Notes under the pieces: model-generated
What the model saw: only the letters and a program-made list of their open reading frames with translations
Databases searched by the model: none
Told to the model about the DNA's origin: nothing
Made by a program: the position numbers and the translations under genes
Source: Baffinella frigidus
Taxonomy: Eukaryota; Cryptophyceae; Cryptomonadales; Baffinellaceae
Assembly (NCBI GenBank): GCA_026770585.1
Contig: MU646534.1
Span: 407,825 to 423,270 of the forward strand
Length of the DNA stretch: 15,446 nucleotides
Reading direction: 5' to 3'
Shown here: in pieces, positions 1 through 8,800 of the stretch
Position numbering within the stretch: position 1 is the stretch's first letter
Layout of the letters: the number at the start of each line of letters is the position of its first letter

Positions 1-187
1 GGGGGGGGGGGGGGGGTTAATTTGAATACTCCACGCCCGTTATTTGAATACTACGCCACGCCCGGGAATTGGAGCTCTTGGCCTTAAGTTCTGGAGTAAA
101 GGCTCGAATTCCCTATGTGGATAGTAGGAGATGACCCCCCCCCCCGCGGAGAAGAACACCATCCAGGGTTCGCCGCGGGATACCTAA

Positions 188-333
188 CTCTGCCCCACTT
201 GATGTGGGCTCCCCATCAATTCGCCCCCCCCACCAATTTAACGGGTAAATTTTGACCCCCCCCCATAAAATTTGCTAGTAAAATTGGGGGGGGGGGTTGA
301 TTTATGGGGAGCCCAAATCCAAGTGGGACAGAG
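188..333. mobile_element. Foldback MITE-like element, family A copy 1
   Basis: The arms starting CTCTGCCCCACTTG and ending CAAGTGGGACAGAG are inverted, and the complementarity runs inward for about 60 bases through C/G homopolymer tracts. It has no coding capacity. The same ends occur at 4195-4352. Confidence 0.7.
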
Positions 334-449
334 CTTGGATACGTGCTGGGATTTTCGTGCCTCCTGCGCGCGCGCTCCCCGTCAGAAACACCCGCACCCA
401 CTCGAGGCTGGTCGGGGGGGGTGCAACCACTCGAGGCTGACTTGCATCA

Positions 450-499
450 CCCCGTTTCAGGTGCGCGTGGTGCAGCTGGGGCAAGGCTGCGGCTTCAAT
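450..499 (-). CDS. Possible next exon of the WW protein (tentative)
   Basis: After acceptor ATTAG (minus 501-500) the phase-0 reading is IEAAALPQLHHAHLKR, with GC-rich third positions. A possible donor lies at GG|GTGATG near 448. No domain is recognised. The acceptor directly abuts the end of the 503-669 foldback element. It is offered only as a candidate. Confidence 0.25.
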
Positions 500-502
500 C
501 TA

Positions 503-669
503 ATCCCGCCAGGTATTTGATTTAAATGCTTTGGAGTTCCCCGAATCAACGAAATTTACTACACAATTGGCCAAATCAGTCGTGTCCAGCCCTGGCCGTG
601 ACCAATTGTGTGGTAAATTTCATGTATTCGGGGAACTCCCAACCATTTAAAACAAATACCTGGCGGGAT
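503..669. mobile_element. Foldback MITE-like element, family B
   Basis: The left arm ATCCCGCCAGGTATTTG and right arm CAAATACCTGGCGGGAT are exact inverted repeats at the ends. Imperfect complementarity continues for about 70 bases (TTCCCCGAAT, AATTTAC, CACAATTGG). It has no ORF of its own and lies in the intron after WW exon D. Confidence 0.85.
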
Positions 670-739
670 GAAATCGGCAAATCATCAATGTTGGTGTGTG
701 ATGCAGGAGAGGAAGAGGATTAAAAGCAGGGGCGGGAAC

Positions 740-838
740 CTGGACGAGGTCCTGCCAGTAGACGTCGAGGGGGTGTTCCCGGTGCGACTCGTCTGTCTCG
801 GAGTTGTAGAAGTAGGGATGCCCCCGCATGTCCGTCAC
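740..838 (-). CDS. WW protein exon D: second WW core
   Basis: Thirty-three codons, VTDMRGHPYFYNSETDESHR continuing EHPLDVYWQDLVQ. The acceptor CTAG is at 842-839, directly beside a telomere-like array, and the donor is CAG|GTTCCC at 739. Both junctions are phase 0. Confidence 0.8.
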
Positions 839-2144
839 CTAGGGTGCAGGTGCAGGTGCAGGGTTTAGGATGCAGGGTTTAGGGTTTAGGGTTTAGGGTT
901 TAAGGTTGGGGTTGCAGGATTTAGGGTGTAGGGCGTAAATTTGAGAGTTTAGGGTTTAGGGTTCAAAGGTTATGGTTTAGGGTGCAGAGTTTAGGGTGTA
1001 GGGGTTCGGACTCAAGGATTAGGGTTTCGGGGTTAGGAGGCGACCTCTCGATACATCCACGGGAGCGGGGTCAGGACGGCTTCTCGCATGAGAGGAAGCA
1101 GCCCCGCCTCGCTCACTGCATCCACGTCGTAGTAGCTGCACATGTCCGATATCTGTCCGCGCCACAGACCAGTTCCGTCTCAGTCTATTTGGGTGGAGCG
1201 ATTTGGAGAGCCCGGGCGCTTTGGAACGGGAGAGTTGACGGATGTGTAACGCGGACACCGCATGTCAACTTGAGAAAAATATGTCAACGGGTGAGGCAGA
1301 GCTAGACAGCGTTCCAGCCAGCCTGCTGTCAGCGCCGCCCCTCCAAAGGGGAGTTCCGCGTCCAGCCAGAGCGCAGGCCCGGGGTCAAGACCAAGGCCTC
1401 GGTCGAGGTTGGCTGCCTGCTGACTCCACCAAGACCGCCCACCCGCGAACAAGAGAGAGGAGGAGCGCAGGAGGAGGCTGCTGCTGGTAGGGCTGCACAC
1501 CTCCTGATGGCTGATAGGCACAGCCTCGTCAGGGTCGAAATCGTCCTGTGCACTGCCCACTCTCCCGCCCGCTCCCATCTTGGCCTCCGTATACATCTGG
1601 CGGTACTGTGCCTCCAGCGGGTGCTCAACCATCGACGCGTCGGTGTCGGCGTTGTAGAAGTACACGTCTCCCCTGCCGCCACGCGCCGAGGCGGGTCCGC
1701 TTTTCAACATGAGTAGAGGAGGGGACCCGGCCAGCGGGTCCCGCCGCAGCCCTCTCCAGAAGGAAAACAAAACTAGGAAGGAAGGACGTGCAGGCTTGCT
1801 GGAGCACCGGAAAATCCGGGAGGTACAAGCGCGTAAGGGCATACACCCCCGCCTTTTCCCTTAAGGACAGCCCATGGAAGTCCTAGCAGCCAGACGAGCG
1901 GAGCGGCACACGGGATACGAGGGAGACAGCCATTTTCAAAAACAGGCTAAGGAGGGAAAGGGCCGGAGGGGTACCGTGATGATGTGTGCTCCGTCCATGG
2001 CGCTGGGAGCGCCGACCCGAGGCACTCCTCAGCCATCCAGAGGTGCTGGACGTCCACGTTTGGATCCATGCCGAGGTAGACCGCAAAGTCCAGGACCTCC
2101 GAGGGGTATTCCGTGACATCCTTCACCCGCCCGCCGCGCTGCAT
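740..2144 (-). CDS. CEP164-like protein with two WW units (5' part of gene)
   Basis: Minus-strand exons: 2144-1975, 1672-1501, 1152-1045 and 838-740, with consistent GT-AG phases; 183 residues are visible. Unit 1 has a helical lead (residues 12-44, containing DFAVYLGMDP and LWMAEECLG), then LPAPW and YFYN at 61-64, and ends EHPLEAQYRQM. Unit 2 has MREAVLTPLPW at 136-146 and GHPYFYN at 156-162, and ends EHPLDVYWQDL. The lead helix followed by WW and then HP..xYR matches the N-terminus of CEP164. That protein acts at basal-body distal appendages, and its WW region binds the kinase TTBK2 in animals; partner binding here is inference. The second WW tryptophan is replaced by Val in unit 1 and Arg in unit 2. 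The start ATG 2144 is preceded by GGCAG, so it could instead follow an acceptor. The 3' exons are not resolved, so the protein is partial. Confidence 0.75.
846..1030. repeat. TTTAGGG-like array in WW-gene intron
   Basis: Degenerate TTTAGGG/TGTAGGG units fill the intron between WW exons C and D (839-1044). On the gene's sense strand these read CCCTAAA. Confidence 0.85.
1045..1152 (-). CDS. WW protein exon C: lead of second WW unit
   Basis: Thirty-six codons, from ISDMCSYYDVDAVSEAGLL to MREAVLTPLPWMYRE. It is phase 0 at both ends. The acceptor is GACAG (minus 1157-1153) and the donor GT is at 1044. MREAVLTPLPW parallels MAEECLGSALPAPW of unit 1. Confidence 0.75.
1170..1303. repeat. Dispersed repeat shared with 11340-11730
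   Basis: Contains CAGTCTATTTG, GAGCCCGGGC, GTTGACGGAT, then CATGTCAACTTG and GTGAGGCAGAGCTAGAC. The same ordered blocks recur at 11364-11400 and 11610-11725. It lies within the WW-gene intron between exons B and C and is probably a dispersed non-autonomous element. Confidence 0.6.
1501..1672 (-). CDS. WW protein exon B: first WW core and acidic linker
   Basis: Encodes GDVYFYNADTDASMVEHPLE, AQYRQMYTEAK, a Gly-rich patch and DDFDPDEAVPISHQE. The acceptor is GCAG (minus 1676-1673) and the donor is GAG|GTGTGC at 1500. Longer open translation beyond 1501 is read-through into the intron. Confidence 0.8.
1673..1974 (-). other. WW-gene intron between exons A and B
   Basis: GT at 1974-1973 and AG at 1674-1673 on the minus strand. 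Nothing recognisable was seen inside. Confidence 0.6.
1975..2144 (-). CDS. WW protein exon A: helical lead and first WW strand
   Basis: Residues 1-56, with YPSEVLDFAVYLGMDPNVD, LWMAEECLG and ALPAPWTEH. The final codon CG|G is split with exon B. The donor GT is at 1974-1973 on the minus strand. The N-terminal boundary is the weakest point. Confidence 0.75.
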
Positions 2145-2503
2145 CCTGCCAGCCAGCTCCCCTGATCTCTTCGGCCGCTGGACACCTGCTCACAAGACCT
2201 GCTGCGACGCGCTCTGATGAACCCAGCGTATCCCTGCCCCGTCCTTCAGTTGGGATTTTTTGGAGATAACCAAAAATTTAAGGGACCTGAAATTTTTCAA
2301 ACGTCTGAACGTGTCTATCTAAAAATCTGAGATCTGGGGGCCGTGGACTATTCGGGGTACAGAAAGGAACCGTCCTCTTTGGCAAGCCCCTTCCTCAAGA
2401 GAGAGCATTTCGACGACACAGGATGCGGAGAGTTGCGGGCGAAATGCCTCGCACGGTGGGTCAGATCTCGCGTCACTTTGGAGTGCGCCTGGTGTCTGGG
2501 ACC
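2145..2503. promoter_or_regulatory. Shared intergenic region, inferred bidirectional promoter
   Basis: About 280-360 bases separate the two divergent start codons. The stretch around 2250-2335 is AT-rich (runs such as GGGATTTTTTGG and AAATTTAAGGG) in otherwise GC-rich flanks. No certain TATA box or initiator was seen. The promoter role rests on the head-to-head arrangement only. Confidence 0.4.
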
Positions 2504-2818
2504 ATGGCAGAAGTTCCTCGCAACAACGCCCGCTCACTTGCCAGCCAGCCGCGGCGCCACAGCGAGCGGGACCGGGGAGAGGAGGACGGTAATGGAGCAT
2601 GGTGGCGCTCAGGGAAGTGGGCTCTGGCTGCGGGTGCTGCAGCGGTGGCAGGCGAGGTGGTCCGCCAGCGGGCGCAATGCGAGAGTGGCGCCGTTCTGAA
2701 AGTGAAAAACGTGCTGCCGCTCGGGTCGATCGCTGAGCGTTTCCGCATCGAAGCGACGCTTGGAGAGGGAGGGCAGGCGGTGGTGTACAAGGCCTACGAC
2801 AAGAAGGACAAGAAAATG
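2504..2818 (+). CDS. CDPK exon 1: N-terminus and glycine-rich loop
   Basis: Residues 1-105. The first 80 or so residues are a variable extension, Arg/Glu-rich and then Ala-rich. The kinase fold begins near RFRIEATLGEGG. The exon ends at AAAATG, followed by a GT donor at 2819 (phase 0). In-frame ATG 2423 is an alternative start, and CACAG just before it could instead be a splice acceptor, so an upstream exon is possible. Confidence 0.75.
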
Positions 2819-5800
2819 GTACGTTTTCGCATCATCGCGGCGTTTGACCCTTTGTCACAAAAAGCTGCGCGCCAGCCAAACTCTCATCTGCACCCGCCAA
2901 GCCCCCACTCAGCCACCGCGCTTGCAGCAGCAGCAGCACACAAAAACCTTGCGCACCAGCACCAGCCACAACCTAACCTGCACGACGTGTCGCCAGGTCG
3001 CAATCAAGGTTACCAGCAAAAGCCACGCGCAGGCGGTTGAGCTGGTTAATATCGAGGTGCCCCCAATCATCCCACCAACCCTCACGGGCTGAGCAAATCG
3101 GGTGTTTTCGATTTTCATGTTCAAGGCAAAATGGCTCCTCGGACGCCAGAATCCGGTGGCCTCCAAGGGAAATACGTGACCTCAAATTCCACGATTTGCT
3201 CTGGCTGTCAGCCGCAGTGCCAGGGTTGGTGGTCCATCCCCCCAACCAAGAGTCCAGAGATACATCCCTGGAGCAAGATTTCTCAGCTCGAAAGTCAGCG
3301 TTTGATACTGTAATTTCAGCGTAATTATCGGCCCGTGAGCGACTGGGGCGAGTCGCTGACGCCAGTTGGGAACCCACTGGTCAAAACTAATCTGGGGACA
3401 TGTTTAATTTAAAAGAAAATGAATCCCTGGTTGATCAAAGGACTTGGACGAAGGTTAATTAGGGCCCTACGTCAATTTAGATAGGGTCAGAATCCGGTTT
3501 GATAGGCCATTTTATTTTAAACTAAACATGTTCCCGGATGAAACCAGGTGGATGTGTTCCGCTCAGTAGGGAAGCACACCAACGTCGTCAGCCTCCACGA
3601 CGTTCTCGAAACCAACAACGAGTACGCTCCCTGCACCATTTCCTCGAGAACCACTATTCGCCATTTTCTCAACAAGCACTATTTGAAAGCACACCACCGT
3701 GGTCAGCCTCCGCGACGTCCTCGAGAGACCAAAACCGAGTACGCCCCCTGCCCCGTGTCCATAGGCTAACGTCCTGAAAACCTGGTCGTTAAGCCTACGG
3801 TATTGCCTACGGTAGGCCGTAGGAGCCTGCACGACGTTCTCGAGACCAAAACCGATTACGCCACCTTCCCCATTTTCTCAACAACAACTATTCGCCAGGC
3901 CCCCAGTCCCCGGCGCGAAGAGAGTGCATGTTCCGATCTCTTTACCCACCTCCGCTCTCTCACATATCTATATGCATTCATCCTCCTCCCAGCGCTCGTA
4001 CCTCATCACACGGTGGGCTCTCCCTACAGAGGTTGCTCGAAATTACAGACACGCACCGTCGCTAGGGTGGTCCTATGCTTCTAGGAATAGCCCTACTGTA
4101 GGACCCTAGGACAGTGCCTGTCCTTAATTTCGAGTGATCCCTGTACAGTTGATGTTAGCTCGCACACGGCGAGCTCCCGCTGTTGAGTGGAAGGTCTAGC
4201 TCTGTCCCAGTTCAATTTGGGCTCGTAGATAGAGTGCCCCTCCCCAAATTTCACAGTTGGAAATCATGGGGGGGGGGTCAAAATTCACTTGTGCAATTTC
4301 GGGGGGGGGGGGGGCTCTATCTACGAGCCCAAATTGAACTGGGACAGAGCTAGAAGACGGATGAAGTTAACACGAAGCTTCCTGTAGGTACATAATGGTT
4401 ATCGCGTCCAACCACGTCCTTCAAGTCAAAGAACATGGCCTATCAAACCGGGTTCTGGCCCTAATTGAATTCAATTAGGGCCTTAATTAACATTCGTTCA
4501 CCTCCTATGAACAAATAGGGATCCCTTTTCAATTAAAGATGTCCCCGGAAGAGTATAGGTAGATAAAAAATGGTGATGGACCTCGCGGACGGGGGTGCGC
4601 TCTTCGACCTGATCATCGAAGCGGGCAACCTGACTGAGGCCCAGGCGTCCAACCACATCCTGCAAGGCAAAGAAAATGGCCTATCAAACCGGGTCCCGGC
4701 CCTAATTGAACTTAATTAGGGCCCTAATTAACCTTCATTCACCTCGTATGAACCAATAGGGATCCGTTTTCTTGGAAATTTAACATGTCCCCGGATGAGT
4801 GTAGGTACATCATGGTGATCGACCTGGCGGACGGGGGAGCGCTCTTCGACCTGATCATCGAGGCTGGCAACCTGACCGAGGCCCAGGCGTCCGACCACGT
4901 TCTGCAAGTCGTGCAGGGCCTCCTCCACATGCATCGCATGCGGGTGCGTGGGTGTAGGGGTTCGGGTTGCGGCGTATCACCCTGCCACGTCACCTGATAC
5001 AGCGTTGCCCTTAAAGTTGCCATCTAAAGTTGCCGCTGACTAGGAAAGGGCCTAGCCCTGGACCCCTTTCTCCAAATTGGTCACGTTCTTTTGGATTTTA
5101 GTCCATTTGACCGAGGCCCAGGCCTCCGACTACGTCCTTCAAGTCGTCCAGGGCCTCCGCCACATGCATCGCATGCGAGTGCGTGGATATGGGGTGTAGG
5201 GTTCAATGTTCCGGTTTTAGCTTGAGGGTTCACGGTTCACGGTTCACAGTGTAGGGTTTAGGTGTTGCATGTTGCATTGCGTCATGGTCCGCCTGCAGCC
5301 GCTCACCCTCTCGCCTTCTGACCCTGCCACGTCACCGATACAGCGTTGACTAGGAAAGGGCCTAGCCCTGGACGCCTTTCTCTAGAGTGATCAAGTCAAT
5401 TGTGGGTACAATTTTTGACACCACAAGAGCACCGAATGCGGGTGTGCGCGCCCTAGGGTTCAGAGTGTGGGGGTTGAGGCTGCCGCTCAGCCTCTGGCGT
5501 CCCCTCGCATATTCTAGCTCTGCATCACCGGGCTCTGACCAAATCGGTGAGCCCAAATCCCCTCACAGAGCGTTAACTAGGAAAGGGCCTAGGCCTGGAC
5601 CCCTTTCTCCATAGTCATCACGTCCATTCCGGGTACAAATTTTGAAACCCCGAGATCCTACAATAGTTTTGGATTTTGAACCGGACTTGACTTTGGAAAG
5701 GTCCCAGGGCTAGACCCTTTACTAATGAGAGTGTGAGAAGCGAGGCGCGTCCCCGCTGCGTGGGGGAGAGGGAGGTGCCACGTCTGATTTAATCGCGGCG

Positions 5801-8800
5801 AGTATTGATGATACATACGATTTGGCAACGAACTTTACCACACACCTGGAGCTTCCGGTCACATCCGTGTACTATTTTTTGTTGTGAAACGGGTCGGAGA
5901 TCCCCGAAATCGTATTCATGAAAAGTCGTCTGGATCAGATTTCATGGCAACAGGGTCTGAAATAATATTCGTGAAGCAACTCGTAATATAATATTCGTGC
6001 AGCAACTCGTGAAATAATATTCGTGAAGCAACGGTGTAGGGTGTAGGGTGTAGGGTTTAGGGTGAAGGGTTCGGGGTTTAGGTTTCAGGATTTAGATGGG
6101 CGTCTGCGAGAGCACGCGCACGTACCTGAAACACCTTACTCACCCGTCCGCACACGCACGCAGCTGAGCCATTGCGGCATGCAGCTGAGCCATTGCGGCA
6201 TGCAGAGAAAGTATTCAATGAAGCCTTTCCTTTTTGAAGCCGCAGAGAAAGTATTATTTGAAGCCTTTCGTGCCGTTCACGCTTCAGCAAACGCACTGAG
6301 ATGAGCCAGCGCACGCACGTGGTTGACACACCCTACTCACGCTTCTGCACACGCACTAAGGTGAGCCATTGCGACATCAAGCCGGAGAACATGCTGATCT
6401 CGTCGGAGGGCAACTGCAAGAGTGTCATGCTCTGCGACCTCGGTACGTGTCACACGGTGGACTATCAAGTCCCCAAGACCCCATGCATCCGGGGGTTGCT
6501 TTACTCAGTTGGTACCGGGTACTTGTTCTCCACACAGCGGGCTACGGAGGGGAAATCTGCCCCAAATCGGGTGACTTTCGTGTAGGATATCCGCAGGAAC
6601 AACCCTATGTCCCGGATCGCCTACCGTAGGGACATATGGCTTATCTACTTGTGGGGTTTTCACGAAATCCCTCTCTCGTGCGCTGTGTGGTGCGGTCATG
6701 GTTGGCCGCAGAAAAATGGAACAAATGGGAGCGGTTACGTTTCTGTAATTTTGTGTTGGGGATATTTCCGTTGCCAACTTCTCTGCTCACCGCCCTATCC
6801 GATGGGAAAGAACCACCAAACTGGGGGCACGTGGAGAATGGAGGGTGAGAGGCAGGCCTAGATTGAGAGGCAGGAACGTTTTGATAATTAGAAACGTTTT
6901 CCGCGCCCATTTCGATCATGCACCTCTTCTTGGCTGATTTCCGCCTGACACAAACTGCAGTCCGCCCAAAATTACCCGACCCATTTGCTCCCTCGCTATC
7001 CGAGCAAGGTCTGCTTGGCTGATTTCCGCTTGACGAGTGCGCAGGCATGGCCCGGAGGTACAAATCGGGAGACGGGTTCCTTCTCGGGTATGACTCCGGG
7101 ACTTTCGACTACTGGTCAGCGCCGCACACCCACACACACATACACACACACCAAATCGCACACCCACCCACCCACACCAAATCAAGCCACACAGAGACGT
7201 GTTCCCCATCCGCTCCGCAGCATCCTAACACGTCCCTGTGTGGATTTGATTTTCATCTCAAAAGATAACTGAACCAGTTCCCTATTTAGCGTTTCATTTC
7301 ATTGGGAAGCGTACCTGAACTCACTTCGCCCTAACTAATTTGGTGTGTGTATGGTCCATAACCTGATATGTCACAGAGCGGACTACCAAGGGATTTCGTG
7401 AGTAACCCATAAGTGGATAATCCGTAGCCTGGTGGTGGCATCAATGCACGTCTCGCGCGTTTCCGAAGCGGGCCCATCCCATTCCAGAGTTTCTGAGGCG
7501 GGCCTATCCCACGCCATTTCTGAAGCCCCGCAGGGTCCGAACACGCCTCCAACCCCTGCTTCTCTCGGCCGGACAACACAAAATTCAACCGCCAAGTTTT
7601 GCGTTGTGCGTATTATTTATACAACAGCCTGGCACCGAGCTCCCTCCATCGGGGAAAGTGGCAGACCCGCCCAGAGGCGTACTGGGTATTATTTTATGTT
7701 CGTTTGCGATGTGTATTATGTTATATAAGAAACAAAAATGACACTATAGGTGCACGCGATCGCGGAGAAGCTGCCGGTGATGTCGACCTCGGACCCCTGA
7801 ATCTCCTACATTCCGAGCCCTGAACCCCAAACCCTCCACCCCGCACCCGATTTACGCAGGGCGCCGGAGATCGTGCGGAAGCAAGAATGCACAGAGGCTG
7901 TGGATATGTAGGCGCTGGGGGTGGTCACGTACATCATGCTGTGCGGCTCTTAGGACCTAATGTTTCGTAGGATCCCCCCTAGGCCCCTACGGCCTACCGC
8001 AGGCAATATCATAGGCCTAACTCTTCGGTTTTGAGATCGTGAGCCTATGAATTTGTATGATGCTATGTAAAAAACAAATGACACGCAGGGCGCCGGAGAT
8101 CGTGCGGAAGCAAGAGTGCACGGAGGCCGTCGACATGTGGGCGCTGGGGGTGGTCACGTACATCATGCTGTGCGGCAGCAACCCCTTCGATCCGTACGGC
8201 ACGGTAACCTCTCTTCCACACGGTGGGCTACGAGGCTTTCAGAAGCGCTAGGTTTAGCGGTAACGGGACCAACTTTGCATCAGAAAATATTTAAAGTCAA
8301 ATGCCCCCTGGACAAGTTGACTTTTGATGAAAGTAGTCTCCGTGTGGACCCTGTGTACACTCGAGCGAACGGACTGAGGTTGGCTCATTCTGAACTACGT
8401 CCTCCGCCCCCACTCTTATTTTCCAACAGCATGGCGTTGGTGCGTGGTGTGGTGATGCTTGCAGGTGCAGGCTCGAAGTCACCCCTACCCAGTTCCAGTT
8501 CCCGTTCGCCAGGGTTGTGAAAGGACACCAATCTCTCGTGGTTGGCAAATTGCTTGCTACTTATGGCTACTACTAAGTGGACCTCGCCTAAAGTGGACCT
8601 CGCCTACAGGCCCGCTCTCAGGTTAAGACTGGATGGGAGAGCAGCGCACGTCCTTATCACGTCCGTGTTGCGAACAGTGACGCGTCCGTGCTGCATCGCA
8701 GGCAACGGATTCCGAGCTGCTGCACAACGTGGTGATCTCAAAGATCGACACCGAGAACGAGATGTGGCAGCACCTCTCATCCCCGTGCAAAGACCTCATC

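Larger units (their letters stand above)
6636..7428. repeat. Inverted repeat arms around exon 6
   Basis: 6636-6672 (TTATCTACTTGTGGGG, then TCACGAAATCCCT) is roughly the reverse complement of 7388-7428 (AGGGATTTCGTGAG, then ATAAGTGGATAA). The arms lie about 700 bases apart with CDPK exon 6 between them. Confidence 0.55.

Noticed and set aside
1180-1842. 220-codon open frame on the minus strand as a single-exon gene
   Set aside because: Only 1672-1501 shows family similarity. Both sides are bounded by good splice sites, and the rest is Ser/Leu-rich low-complexity read-through.
2343-2699. Overlapping plus-strand open frame in front of the kinase
   Set aside because: The neighbouring frame runs directly into the kinase glycine loop, and this one has no recognisable content.
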